A stretch of 64,000 nucleotides of DNA from Streptomyces sp. NBC_00663 (GCF_036226885.1 NZ_CP109027.1:4588001-4652000), one strand, 5' to 3'; shown: positions 1 through 7,883, numbered from the stretch's first letter. Notes: generated by a model not told the origin, from the letters alone. Numbers and translations: made by a program.

Positions 1-60
1 CGCCTCGGCGGCTTCCAGAAGCTTGGCGCGGGTCGCCTGCGCCTTGGGTGTCTCAGCCAT
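1..60 (-). CDS. TetR-family regulator, N-terminus only (partial)
   Basis: The first 20 codons of a gene that runs off the left edge. The start ATG is the complement of bases 58-60. The visible peptide contains QATRAKLLEAAEA, which matches the first helix of TetR-family DNA-binding domains. The gene is divergent from the AfsA-like gene, and two operator-like palindromes lie 24 bp upstream of its start, so it probably represses itself and perhaps the divergent genes. The ligand-binding domain is outside the window. It therefore cannot be decided whether this is a gamma-butyrolactone receptor; the visible part is generic TetR rather than clearly ArpA-like. Confidence 0.75.
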   Translation of the reverse strand, partial: MAETPKAQATRAKLLEAAEA

Positions 61-83
61 GGGAACAGCGTAGTCCACACCAC

Positions 84-121
84 AACCAACTGGATGGTTC
101 AGAAAAACCAACTAGATGGTT
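84..121. promoter_or_regulatory. Pair of TetR-type operator palindromes
   Basis: Two near-identical 16-mers, AACCAACTGGATGGTT (84-99) and AACCAACTAGATGGTT (106-121), differ at one base. Each is an imperfect palindrome with AACCA/TGGTT ends. Their starts are 22 bp apart, about two helical turns, so two dimers could bind the same DNA face. They lie between the divergent TetR-like and AfsA-like genes, which suggests they are the repressor's operator. Binding is inferred. Confidence 0.65.
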
Positions 122-287
122 GCACTCGCGCCGAGACTCCTCTACGGTCTTTCACATCGGCCCCGCCACCCCGGGAATCCCCAGGAGAACCGGTGCGGAA
201 GCGGCGGCAGGCCCCGTACGTCCAGTGCGTCCAGCACATCAGCTGTCCCTGTTCGTCCGACGCTCCTCCCTCGTCAAGGAGAAACGC

Positions 288-1085
288 ATGTCAGCCACAG
301 CCTCCCTCCGGACCCTGCTGCTCGTCGGTGACCGTTTCGCCGGATTCGCCGTCCAGCAGGACGTCCTCACCGTCAGCCAGTTCATCGAGGAGATGCGCCT
401 CGGGGTGTACTCCTGGGACAGTCGGCCGGTGCGGGTCCGCGCCGGTCAGGGCGTCACCGCCGAGGACGCGGACATGGTCCGTGACGCGGCCCTGCTGCTC
501 GGCCTGGGCGACCGCCTCGACCTCGACTTCCGCCCGCCGGCCCTGGCCGGCCGCGGCGAGGCCCACAAACACCGAAGCAGCAACACCCTGATAGCCGACC
601 TGAGGCGGGACGGGGCGGACCTCTTCTCCGCCGGCCTCCGGGTCCACAACGACAACGAACTGCTCATCGACCACCAGACCGGCGAGCACGTCCAGGGCAT
701 GGTGGCCGTCGAGGCGGCCCGGCAGATGTTCCTCGCGGTCAGCGAGCGCTACCACGCCGCCCGCTACCTGGACCGCTCGTACTACTACGTCATCGAGTCG
801 ATGAACACGTCCTTCGAGAACTTCCTCTTCCCGGTCGACGCCACGGTCGTCTACCACTCGCTGCGCGCCGAGCTCGACAACCCGGACCGGCTGTCCTTCG
901 CCGCGGAGATCTCCCTCCACCAGGCCGACCGCCGCGCCTCCATCACCACCGTCACCTACACGGCCTTCGACGCCCCGGTCATCGAGGCCAAGGAGCACCG
1001 CCGGGGCCGGTCCGCCGTGGAGCACACGCTGCGCAACGCGCGGCAGACGATCACGCCGGCGGAGCCGGTGCTGGCCACCGTCTGA
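288..1085 (+). CDS. AfsA-like hotdog-domain protein
   Basis: 265 residues. Start chosen at ATG 288 because AAGGAG lies 6 bp upstream; an upstream in-frame extension has no coding character. Residues about 93-235 resemble an AfsA-type hotdog domain, with HKHRSSN near 93 and the signature EHVQGMVAVEAARQ at 133-146. In known systems AfsA, ScbA and MmfL join a beta-ketoacyl thioester to dihydroxyacetone phosphate in making butyrolactone or furan signals. Here only one AfsA-type repeat is evident, whereas AfsA has two, and the first 90 residues are unfamiliar, so the substrate may differ. It is the first gene of a co-directional set (288-4247) with a KASIII-like synthase, behind a TetR-type operator. 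A role in making a diffusible signal is inferred from this context. Confidence 0.72.
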   Translation: MSATASLRTLLLVGDRFAGFAVQQDVLTVSQFIEEMRLGVYSWDSRPVRVRAGQGVTAEDADMVRDAALLLGLGDRLDLDFRPPALAGRGEAHKHRSSNTLIADLRRDGADLFSAGLRVHNDNELLIDHQTGEHVQGMVAVEAARQMFLAVSERYHAARYLDRSYYYVIESMNTSFENFLFPVDATVVYHSLRAELDNPDRLSFAAEISLHQADRRASITTVTYTAFDAPVIEAKEHRRGRSAVEHTLRNARQTITPAEPVLATV

Positions 1086-1160
1086 ACCGGCGACAACCGG
1101 CGACACCGCTCGACCCCTCTCGCTCTGCCCCCACTTCACACCCCACTCAAGGAGACAGTC

Positions 1161-1790
1161 ATGTCCGCTTCCGCCGCCCTCATCACCGCCACCGAGCTGT
1201 TCGCCAAGCCCGAGCAGATCGACGCCGTCGCCGAGGCATGGCAGGCCCACAACGACGCGTCCGGCTTCGACGGCCGCATCCTCTACCGCGGTCTGGAGAG
1301 CAACTCCGTCCTCGAACTCGCCCCGCTGCACCGCGGGTTCGAGCAGATGGAGGAGCTGCGCGCCGACTGGTGGAAGCTGTGGGAGGCCGTCGGCCCGCTG
1401 GGCGAGGGCGACTTCCGCCGCCAGTTCCTCCAGTTCGTCGAGGCGCCCAAGCCGGCCGCCGGCGCGCTGCCCGACACCCACTACGTGCAGATGCGGCACG
1501 TCGAGGTCGTGCCGCGGGTCTACCGGCAGTACCGCGCCTGGCGCGAGGAGACCATCTTCGACGTCGTGCGCACCACGGACGAGGTCAAGAGCTTCCAGGC
1601 CTTCCACTCGCTGGCCAGCACCGAGCCCGGCGTGATGTTCGTGTCCGGCTTCGACGCCGACCCGGCGACGTACATGGAGGCGTTCACCTCCCCCCGCTAC
1701 CAGCAGATCGTCCGCGAGGCGGGCGACACCTACATCACCGGAGGCGACAACGGCCTGTACACCCGCATCTACGAGCGCGTCACCGCCTGA
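1161..1790 (+). CDS. Unknown protein, possible double ABM-fold
   Basis: 209 residues, with a strong ribosome site (AAGGAGA) before the ATG. I do not recognise a named family. The sequence looks like two successive units, roughly 1-95 and 105-209. Each opens with a hydrophobic strand followed by a helix (ALITATELF and HYVQMRHVEVV), as in dimeric alpha/beta-barrel (ABM-like) proteins, which act as small monooxygenases, cyclases or binding proteins. No signal peptide, membrane segment or metal motif is visible. It lies 75 bp after the AfsA-like gene and 100 bp before the next gene, so it probably shares their transcript. A tailoring role in the same pathway is a guess from position. Confidence 0.7.
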   Translation: MSASAALITATELFAKPEQIDAVAEAWQAHNDASGFDGRILYRGLESNSVLELAPLHRGFEQMEELRADWWKLWEAVGPLGEGDFRRQFLQFVEAPKPAAGALPDTHYVQMRHVEVVPRVYRQYRAWREETIFDVVRTTDEVKSFQAFHSLASTEPGVMFVSGFDADPATYMEAFTSPRYQQIVREAGDTYITGGDNGLYTRIYERVTA

Positions 1791-1890
1791 CGCCGACTCC
1801 CCTTCCCGCCCCACGGCCGGCCGCTGAACTCCTGTGCACCCGCGCGGCGTTGCGCGGCCGGCCGTCCGTATCCGCGAAGGAACACCCGAC

Positions 1891-2820
1891 ATGACCATCG
1901 CACCCGAGGCACCCGCGGCCCCTGTGGCGCCCACGGCTCCGGCGCCCGCACCCACCGCCCCCGCCGCCCCCATGACCCGGACCTACGACCTGAGCGTCAC
2001 CACCCAGGGCCCGCTCTACCCGCCGAGCGAGATCGTGGACGAGAACGGCGACTTCGTCGTCATCGGCCGCGTCAACCGGCCCGGCGCCGACGGCTCCACC
2101 GTCTCCGCGTGGGGCGGCGCGGTGGTCTCCCCGGACAGCCCCCTGCCCCCGCTCGGCCAGAACCTGCCGTACGACATCGTCCGCGAGCTCGACCTCACCG
2201 ACCCGGCCGGTCCCGACGCCCAGGTCCAGCTGTTCACCCTGCCCCTGCCGCTGCCGTGCAACAACTATCCGATGCTGTTCGCCCCGGAGCAGCGCCCCGA
2301 CGCGCATGACGTGCGCCGCCCGAGCTATCCGCTGCACGGGGCGCCCATCCCGGACCTGCGCGAGGAGGACGGCCCGAAGCTGCGTGAGCCGATCACGCTG
2401 GGCCAGTGGACCAAGGCGCGCGGCCAGTTGGAGGTGCATGTGCCGGCGCACGGGCGCAGCGCGGACTTCTCCTTCGCCTTCACCGGCCTGATCCCCGACA
2501 GCCTCTACACGGTCATGTCGCTGCGCGAGCACGACCTCGACCCGGCGGGCCCGACTCGCCCCGGCCCGCTCGGCGTGCCGAACGCGTTCATCAGCGACAG
2601 CAACGGCATGGCCCACTACCGGGCGACCCTCCCCAACCCCTTCCCGGCGCCGGGCACCCCCGGCTCTAACCGGGTGATCAACGTGGTCGTGCTGTGGATG
2701 AGCTACCAGCAGAACTACGGCGGTGCCATCGGCCACTTCGGTCTCGGCGGCGACATCCACGCGCAGCTGAAGCTCCAGGGCCCGAGCTTCGGGGAGTTCA
2801 CGACCGAGCCCGCCAAGTGA
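1891..2820 (+). CDS. Unknown protein with Ala/Pro-rich N-terminus
   Basis: 309 residues from ATG 1891, with GAAGG 10 bp upstream. The first 30 residues are almost entirely Ala, Pro, Val and Thr, a flexible tail typical of tethered proteins or scaffolds. The rest looks like a globular, beta-rich protein with many short strands and Gly/Pro turns, ending near KLQGPSFGEF. No transmembrane segment, signal peptide or catalytic motif is recognisable, and I cannot name a family. It sits 37 bp before the KASIII-like gene, so it is likely co-transcribed with it. The low-complexity tail is the one unusual feature. Confidence 0.72.
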   Translation: MTIAPEAPAAPVAPTAPAPAPTAPAAPMTRTYDLSVTTQGPLYPPSEIVDENGDFVVIGRVNRPGADGSTVSAWGGAVVSPDSPLPPLGQNLPYDIVRELDLTDPAGPDAQVQLFTLPLPLPCNNYPMLFAPEQRPDAHDVRRPSYPLHGAPIPDLREEDGPKLREPITLGQWTKARGQLEVHVPAHGRSADFSFAFTGLIPDSLYTVMSLREHDLDPAGPTRPGPLGVPNAFISDSNGMAHYRATLPNPFPAPGTPGSNRVINVVVLWMSYQQNYGGAIGHFGLGGDIHAQLKLQGPSFGEFTTEPAK

Positions 2821-2857
2821 CGTCATCTTTCGCCGAGTCACGACACGAGGAGTACCC

Positions 2858-3946
2858 ATGACCACCCACCCCATCGGCATCATCGCCACCGGCTCCTACC
2901 TCCCCGCCGCCGTCGCCCACAACGACGAGGTCGGCGAGGCGGCGGGCGTGACCGCCGAGTGGATCGAACGCAAGACCGGCATACGACGACGACACCGCGC
3001 CGCCCCGCACGAGGCCACGTCGGACCTGGCCGCCCAGGCTGCCCAACGCGCCCTGCTCCAGGCGGGTCTGACGCCGGACCAGATCGCGTACGTCGTCGTC
3101 GCCACCTCCACCCCGGACCACCCCCAGCCCGCCACCGCCGCCATCGTCACCGACCTCATCGGGGCGCGCCGGGCCGCCGCGTTCGACGTCAACTCGGTGT
3201 GCAGCGGCTTCATGTTCGCGCTGACCGCGGCGGACCGCATGCTGCGCGCCGAGCCGCGAACGGAGTCGGGGCAGGGGCCGTACGCCCTGGTCATCGGCGC
3301 GGACATCTACTCCCGCATCCTGGATCCGGCCGACCGCAAGACGGCCATCCTGTTCGGCGACGGCGCGGGGGCCGTCGTCCTCGGGCCCGTGCCGGCCGGA
3401 ACCGGCCCGATCACCACCAGCCTGACGACCCGCGGCGACCAGCACCGGCTGATCAGCGTGCCGGCGGGCGGCAGCAGGCGGCCCGCGTCGGCGCGGTCGG
3501 TGGCGGAGGGCGCGCACTGGTTCACGATGGACGGGCGCGGGGTGCGCGGCTTCGTGCACGACAACCTGCCGGGCGCGATCCACGAGTTGCTGGCCAAGGC
3601 GGCCGTACCCGCCCGCTCCGTACGGCACTTCGTCCCCCACCAGGCCAACGGCGTGATGCTGGCGGAGGTGTGGCCCGCGCTCGGCCTGGACACGGCCCGG
3701 ATGCACCTCGCGCTCGCCCACCACGGCAACACCGGCGCCGCGTCCGTCCCGATCACCCTGGACGTGGCCCATCGCCGCGGCCTGTTCACCGAGGGCGACC
3801 TGACGGTCCTGTCGGCCTTCGGTGGCGGTATGTCGGTCGGCTCGGCCCTGTTCCGCTGGGCCCCGACGGCCCACGCCCGCCCGACGAGGGAGCGCGCGGA
3901 GACGCGGGTGCCGCTGAGCGAGCCGGTGCTGGCGGGGGCAAGGTAG
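2858..3946 (+). CDS. 3-oxoacyl-ACP synthase III (FabH/KASIII)-like
   Basis: 362 residues of thiolase-fold type. The catalytic triad is intact: Cys115 in VNSVCSGF, His261 in FVPHQAN and Asn291 in HHGNTGAAS. Enzymes of this family condense a CoA- or ACP-bound starter acyl group with malonyl-ACP, and stand-alone copies in gene clusters often make special starters or esters. No other fatty-acid genes are nearby, so this is not the housekeeping fab locus. In context it could supply the beta-ketoacyl thioester that an AfsA-like enzyme consumes; that link is inferred. A ribosome site (ACGAGGAG) precedes ATG 2858. The last 25 residues, after the FGGGMSVGSALFRW core, are a loose basic tail. Confidence 0.9.
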   Translation: MTTHPIGIIATGSYLPAAVAHNDEVGEAAGVTAEWIERKTGIRRRHRAAPHEATSDLAAQAAQRALLQAGLTPDQIAYVVVATSTPDHPQPATAAIVTDLIGARRAAAFDVNSVCSGFMFALTAADRMLRAEPRTESGQGPYALVIGADIYSRILDPADRKTAILFGDGAGAVVLGPVPAGTGPITTSLTTRGDQHRLISVPAGGSRRPASARSVAEGAHWFTMDGRGVRGFVHDNLPGAIHELLAKAAVPARSVRHFVPHQANGVMLAEVWPALGLDTARMHLALAHHGNTGAASVPITLDVAHRRGLFTEGDLTVLSAFGGGMSVGSALFRWAPTAHARPTRERAETRVPLSEPVLAGAR

Positions 3947-4046
3947 CGAAGGAACAGACCGACACAGGACGGCCGGACCCGCGACCAGCACCACGACGGA
4001 GAACCCCCACGCGTGCGCATGACACCGACAGCCATCAGGAGAACCC

Positions 4047-4247
4047 ATGATCACCACCACCGCCCCCCATCCCCCGTCCCTCCCCCGCCTGCACGTCCTG
4101 GCCAACGGCACCCTGGCCTCGGTCCAGCGCGGCGGCAGCTGGTACCTGCTGAACACCGGGCCCGAGGCGCGGTGCCCCGTCCTCCACCTGGCGGGAGACG
4201 CCGACGACGCGGAGCTGGAGCCGCACATCTGCCGGAGCATCGACTGA
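4047..4247 (+). CDS. Small protein of unknown function (66 aa)
   Basis: Starts at ATG 4047 with CAGGAG 6 bp upstream and ends just before a strong hairpin terminator. The sequence has a Thr/Pro-rich start, a short strand-rich core (VLANGTLASVQRGGSWYLL) and an acidic C-terminus, and contains two cysteines. There is no signal peptide or membrane segment. It is the last gene of the AfsA/KASIII set. It could be a small carrier or binding partner, or a peptide substrate; nothing in the sequence decides between these. Confidence 0.65.
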   Translation: MITTTAPHPPSLPRLHVLANGTLASVQRGGSWYLLNTGPEARCPVLHLAGDADDAELEPHICRSID

Positions 4248-4264
4248 CCCGGCGGATGCGACAC

Positions 4265-4303
4265 GGGGAGGGGCGGAGGCCACTACGGCCTCCGCCCCTC
4301 CCC
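4265..4303. terminator. Bidirectional hairpin terminator
   Basis: A perfect 17-bp stem (4265-4281 with 4287-4303) and a 5-base loop, between convergent genes ending at 4247 (+) and 4319 (-). Flanking bases ACACGG/CCGTGT could lengthen the stem imperfectly. There is no U-tract, as is common for Streptomyces terminators. Confidence 0.85.
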
Positions 4304-4318
4304 GGTCCGTGTGCGCGC

Positions 4319-5125
4319 TCAGCTCAGCGGCAGCGCGCACTCCCCGGAGCAGCCCTCGGACTGCTCGTCGCGGCCCATGGACCAGCAGGCGAGCGCACAC
4401 CCGGAGACGGCGACCGCGGCCCGGTCCGCACGCCGGGCGAGATAACCGCGTACGACGGGGTCGTCGCCGACACCACGCGGGTGGCCGACGCAGTCGAGGA
4501 GGGGGAAGTCGGAGGGATGGTCGCCGTACGCGAAGCAGTCGCGCGGGTTGACGCCCGGGTGCTCGGCGAGCAGCCGCAGGGCCGCCGCGCGCTTGCCCTC
4601 GCCGATCACGGGCTCGGGCAGCTCGCCGGTGTAACGGCCGTCGCGCACGACCGGCGAGGAGCACAGGACGTGCCGGGCGCCGACGTACTCGGCGACGGGG
4701 TCGAGGCAGGGCGCGAAGGAGCCGGAGACGAGCACGATGTCGGCGCCGGCGGCGCGGTGCCGGGCCAGTTCGGCCACGGTGGAGGCGATGAAGAACCCGG
4801 GCACGGAGGCGGCGAGCGAGAACCACTCGCGGCCCAGGTCGGCCATCTCCTCGGCGCTCTCGCCGGCGTAGGAGCGGTAGTAGGCCCGGTTGACGTCCTC
4901 GCGGGGGACCCCGGCGGCGGACCGCCCCTTGAGGTCGGCCTCGACGAGCCGGTACCGCAGCTCTCCCTCCTCCCCGTACCTCCGCACGAGCTGGAAACGC
5001 AGGAACTCGAACATGCTCTTGCAGTCGATGAGCGTCTCGTCGACGTCACAGAAGACGAGGTAGGCCGGCCGGTACGCCGTGTCGACCCGTGTCCCGCCGC
5101 TGCCTATACCCGCGACCACCGTCAT
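4319..5125 (-). CDS. HAD-IB family phosphatase with four-Cys tail
   Basis: 268 residues from ATG 5125, preferred over an upstream in-frame ATG because GGGAGGAG lies just before it. HAD motifs are complete: Asp27/Asp29 in CDVDETLID, Ser134 in VSGS, Lys178 in GEGKRAA and the acidic motif GDHPSD at 201-206. HAD-IB members are SerB-type small-molecule phosphatases. In the methylenomycin furan system the HAD enzyme MmfP removes the phosphate left by the AfsA-like MmfL, so this gene, convergent with the AfsA/KASIII set, is a plausible functional partner. Unusual: residues 243-263 form a C-terminal tail with four cysteines spaced CxxxC-x11-CxxxC, beyond the normal HAD core. It might bind a metal or be lipid- or disulfide-modified. 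Co-function with the AfsA set is inferred. Confidence 0.88.
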   Translation of the reverse strand: MTVVAGIGSGGTRVDTAYRPAYLVFCDVDETLIDCKSMFEFLRFQLVRRYGEEGELRYRLVEADLKGRSAAGVPREDVNRAYYRSYAGESAEEMADLGREWFSLAASVPGFFIASTVAELARHRAAGADIVLVSGSFAPCLDPVAEYVGARHVLCSSPVVRDGRYTGELPEPVIGEGKRAAALRLLAEHPGVNPRDCFAYGDHPSDFPLLDCVGHPRGVGDDPVVRGYLARRADRAAVAVSGCALACWSMGRDEQSEGCSGECALPLS

Positions 5126-5240
5126 TCCCAGCTCCTCCCGTTCAGAAAAATTCCTTCGCGAAGGTATCACTCACCGAGTGCCGTTGTCAGTGGCCCCGGT
5201 TAGCCTCCGAAGGAGATCGCACTCCTCCAGGGAGGTTTCG

Positions 5241-5660
5241 ATGGCCGCGCGCCTCAACCCGTACCTCAGCTTCGACGGCACCACTCGACAGGCGATGGAG
5301 TTCTACAAGGAGGTGTTCGGCGGCACCCTCGCCCTGAACACCTACGGCTCCTTCGGCCAGGCGGACACACCCCTCGCCGACAAGATCATGCACGGCATGC
5401 TGGAAACCCCGTCCGGCCTCACCCTGATGGCCGCCGACGCCCACCCGGACATGCCGCTGACGATCGGCAACAACTACTCGATCAGCCTCAGCGGCGACGA
5501 CGACACCGAACTCCGCGGCTACTGGGACAAGCTCTCGGCCGAGGGCACGGTGACGGTCCCCCTCGACAAGCAGATGTGGGGCGACGTCTTCGGGATGTGC
5601 ACGGACCGGTTCGGGGTGCCGTGGATGGTGAACATCACCCAGGGGCAGGGTCAGGGGTGA
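5241..5660 (+). CDS. VOC-family (PhnB-like) protein
   Basis: 139 residues with GGGAGG before ATG 5241. It has the features of PhnB/glyoxalase-like VOC proteins: LNPYLSFDGTTRQAMEFY at the N-terminus, a central HGMLETPSGLTLMAAD strand pair and a C-terminal GVPWMVNI. Such proteins are single-domain dimers of mostly unknown substrate. The usual metal ligands are not complete, so a catalytic role is uncertain. Its 3' end overlaps the convergent PIN remnant by 10 bp. Confidence 0.85.
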   Translation: MAARLNPYLSFDGTTRQAMEFYKEVFGGTLALNTYGSFGQADTPLADKIMHGMLETPSGLTLMAADAHPDMPLTIGNNYSISLSGDDDTELRGYWDKLSAEGTVTVPLDKQMWGDVFGMCTDRFGVPWMVNITQGQGQG

Positions 5661-5959
5661 CCTGAGGGAGGCCAAGGCCCTGTCAGAGGGGGAGGCCGTC
5701 CCAGTGGCCGTACGGCACGGAAGTCGCGTCGGTCGAGGGTGAGGATCGCAGCGAGGACCGCGTCGGTGTCGCAGTCGGCGCCATGTTCACCGCTCCCCGG
5801 CTCATCCAGCGCCGGATGTTGGTCGAGTTCGGCCGGCAGCAACGAGGACATCACCGGCAGGCCGGCCGCCATGATCGCCTCGTTGGCCGCCGCGTGCTCC
5901 GGGTGGGCCGAGTCCAGGGCCGCCAGGAGACCCGACGTGTCTGCGATGACGGTGATCAC
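5651..5959 (-). pseudogene. Truncated PIN-domain (VapC-like) toxin remnant
   Basis: An open frame of 102 codons from GTG 5959. It begins like a PIN ribonuclease, with VIADTSGLLAALD carrying the first acidic residue and an AAANEAIMAAGLPVMSSLL helix region. It ends with the family-like LTLDRRDFRAVRPL, but the intervening 60 or so residues that carry the other metal-binding acids appear to be missing. The last 15 residues are Pro/Gly-rich and look out of frame. PIN toxins are usually 130-140 residues. GTGA at the start overlaps the stop of a short upstream frame ending near RETRTDPGTAA, which could be a decayed antitoxin. Loss of function is inferred from length and missing residues. Confidence 0.6.
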
Positions 5960-6135
5960 GCGGCGGTGCCCGGATCGGTCCGGGTCTCCCGCAGAACCCC
6001 GTCGGCGACCACGTCCCGGACGTCTGTCTTGGGCGACGTACGGCCCTGTTCCCTCGAAGGTCCGCGAGAACAGGGGCTCGTCCCAGACGCGGTTGGCCGT
6101 TGCGGCGAGGTGGATGAACGATTGCGGTGCCAGGC

Positions 6136-6642
6136 CTACGCGACGGAGCCGCTCCGCCGTTCGATCATCACGACGTCCCGCCAGACCCCGTGGAGCTGCC
6201 CGAGGCGTTCGCGGGTGCCGATGACCCGGAAACCCGTCTTCCGGTGCAGGGCGAGGCTGCTGACGTTCTCCGGGAAGATGCCCGACTGAATGGTCCAGAT
6301 GCCTGCCGCCTCGGTGGATTTGATCAGCGCGCCCAGCAGGGCCGCGCCGACGCCCCGGCCGCGGGCATCGGGGTGGACGTACACCGAGTGCTCCACGACT
6401 CCCGCGTACACGCACCTGTCCGACACCGGCACCGCGGCGACCCACCCGAGCACCGTGCCCGAGTCGTCCAGGGCGACATGCCGGTGGCCGGGCACCCGGG
6501 AGGCGTCGAAGTGCTCCCAGGTCGGTGCGGTCGTCTCGAAGGTGGCGTTGCCCTCGTCGATGCCGAGTTGATAGATCGTCAGGACCTCGTTCGCGTGCTC
6601 GGGCACCATCTCGGCGATACGGATCCCGCCGGCCCCGCTCAC
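6136..6642 (-). CDS. GNAT acetyltransferase, ArsN/PAT-like
   Basis: 168 residues of the phosphinothricin-acetyltransferase type of GNAT. It has the acetyl-CoA loop GRGVGAAL with the preceding HSVYVHPDARG, and the C-terminal FRVIGTRERLGQLHGVW, which is characteristic of PAT proteins. Its start codon overlaps the arsC stop by 4 bp (ATGA), so the two are translationally coupled at the end of the arsR operon. PAT-like enzymes in ars operons (ArsN1) acetylate the organoarsenical antibiotic arsinothricin, so that is the most likely substrate here. Phosphinothricin or another amino acid analogue is the alternative. Confidence 0.85.
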   Translation of the reverse strand: MSGAGGIRIAEMVPEHANEVLTIYQLGIDEGNATFETTAPTWEHFDASRVPGHRHVALDDSGTVLGWVAAVPVSDRCVYAGVVEHSVYVHPDARGRGVGAALLGALIKSTEAAGIWTIQSGIFPENVSSLALHRKTGFRVIGTRERLGQLHGVWRDVVMIERRSGSVA

Positions 6643-7061
6643 GGCTGGGCTCCCGGGGCGATCTCACCGATCAGGCCGCGGACGCGCTTCTCGATCTCGT
6701 CCCGGATCGGACGGACGGCGGCCACACCCTGACCGGCCGGGTCGGGGAGCTTCCAGTCGAGGTAGCGCTTGCCCGGGAAGACCGGGCAGGTGTCCCCGCA
6801 TCCCATCGTGATGACGACGTCGGACGCCTGGACGGCCTCCACGGTGAGCACCTTGGGGACCTCGGCCGAGATGTCGATGCCCACCTCGGCCAAAGCCTCC
6901 ACGACGGCGGGGTTGACGGTGTCGGCGGGAGCGGAGCCGGCGGACCGTACCTGGACTCGATCGCCTGCCAGCCGGGTGAGGAAGGCTGCGGCCATCTGCG
7001 AACGGCCCGCGTTGTGGACACAGACGAACAGGACGGACGGGCGCTCGGCGGGAGTGGTCAT
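6639..7061 (-). CDS. arsC: Arsenate reductase, LMW-PTP type
   Basis: 140 residues of the low-molecular-weight phosphatase fold. The anion loop CVHNAGRS (Cys14 to Ser21) is at the N-terminus and the resolving pair Cys88/Cys92 is in MGCGDTCPVFPG, the pattern of thiol-linked arsenate reductases. It would reduce arsenate to arsenite in the cytoplasm using thioredoxin or mycothiol. It is the third gene of arsR-aquaporin-arsC-arsN. The 72-bp gap to the aquaporin gene holds part of a 15-bp triplicate repeat (7096-7140). Confidence 0.93.
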   Translation of the reverse strand: MTTPAERPSVLFVCVHNAGRSQMAAAFLTRLAGDRVQVRSAGSAPADTVNPAVVEALAEVGIDISAEVPKVLTVEAVQASDVVITMGCGDTCPVFPGKRYLDWKLPDPAGQGVAAVRPIRDEIEKRVRGLIGEIAPGAQP

Positions 7062-7133
7062 GGCGGATGTCTTTCTCGGGCGTGGCGGGACAGGGGCGGC
7101 GGGTCAGGGCGCGGCGGGTCAGGGCGCGGCTGG

Positions 7134-7883
7134 TCAGGGGGTGGCGGGAGCCGTGAGTTCGGGTTCGTCCGGGACGGGGGCGGGGACGGCGCCGGTCCGG
7201 TCGGGTGCGGGGTGGCCGAACACCGCGGCCACCAGACCGAGGCCGACCACGGCACCGGCGAACTGGGCCACGACGAACGCGCCGACCGAAGCGGGTGCGA
7301 TACCGGCGAACGTGTCCGTGAAGGCCCGCCCCATGGTGACGGCCGGATTGGCGAACGAGGTGGAGGACGTGAACCAGTACGCCGCGCCGATATAGGAGGC
7401 CACGGCCACGGGGGCGAGCTGGGCGCGACCGGTACGGGTGAGGCCGAAGATGAGCAGGACGAGCCCGGCCGTCGCGACCAGCTCACCGAGCCAGAGGTGG
7501 CCGGCGGAGCGGTCATGGGTGGACCACTGCACCAACGGTCTGGCGAACATGGCGTCGGCCAGGACGGCTCCCCCAATGGCACCGGCTGTCTGGGCCGGGA
7601 GGTAGGCGGCCAGGTCCCGGGGCGTCAGTCCGCCGGAGGTGCGGCGGCCGGTGAACCACGCCACGAGCGTCACCACGGGGTTGAAGTGCGCGCCGGAGAC
7701 CGGCCCGAACAACGCGATGAGTACGCCCAGGCCGAACACGGTGGCCAGGGAGTTGGCGAGCAGCTGGACACCGACATCGTCCGTCAGTTCGGTGGCCTGG
7801 ATGCCGGAGCCGACCACCACCGTGACCAGGGCGGCCGACCCCACGGCCTCAGCGAGGGCCCGGCGGCCGAGTGATGCGCTCAC
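7134..7883 (-). CDS. MIP-family aquaglyceroporin in ars operon
   Basis: 249 residues, six hydrophobic segments and both pore loops of the MIP family: HFNPVVT (NPV box) and FANPAVTMGRA (NPA box). The position between arsR and arsC matches the AqpS arrangement described in Sinorhizobium meliloti, where arsenite made by ArsC leaves the cell through the channel down its gradient. The ATG overlaps the arsR stop, implying coupled translation. The C-terminal 25 residues are Pro/Ala-rich. No arsenite pump gene is present in the window, so this channel is the only visible exit route. Confidence 0.9.
   Translation of the reverse strand: MSASLGRRALAEAVGSAALVTVVVGSGIQATELTDDVGVQLLANSLATVFGLGVLIALFGPVSGAHFNPVVTLVAWFTGRRTSGGLTPRDLAAYLPAQTAGAIGGAVLADAMFARPLVQWSTHDRSAGHLWLGELVATAGLVLLIFGLTRTGRAQLAPVAVASYIGAAYWFTSSTSFANPAVTMGRAFTDTFAGIAPASVGAFVVAQFAGAVVGLGLVAAVFGHPAPDRTGAVPAPVPDEPELTAPATP

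Noticed and set aside
1..121. Assigning the TetR gene as a gamma-butyrolactone receptor
   Set aside because: Only 20 residues are visible and they do not resemble ArpA-type starts.
291..1973. 560-residue minus-strand open frame opposite the AfsA-like and next gene
   Set aside because: Frame is low-complexity Gly/Val/Arg, has no ribosome site and lies opposite genes with clear motifs; a GC-rich shadow frame.
4047..4247. RiPP precursor role for the 66-residue protein
   Set aside because: No leader/core pattern and no modifying enzyme nearby.
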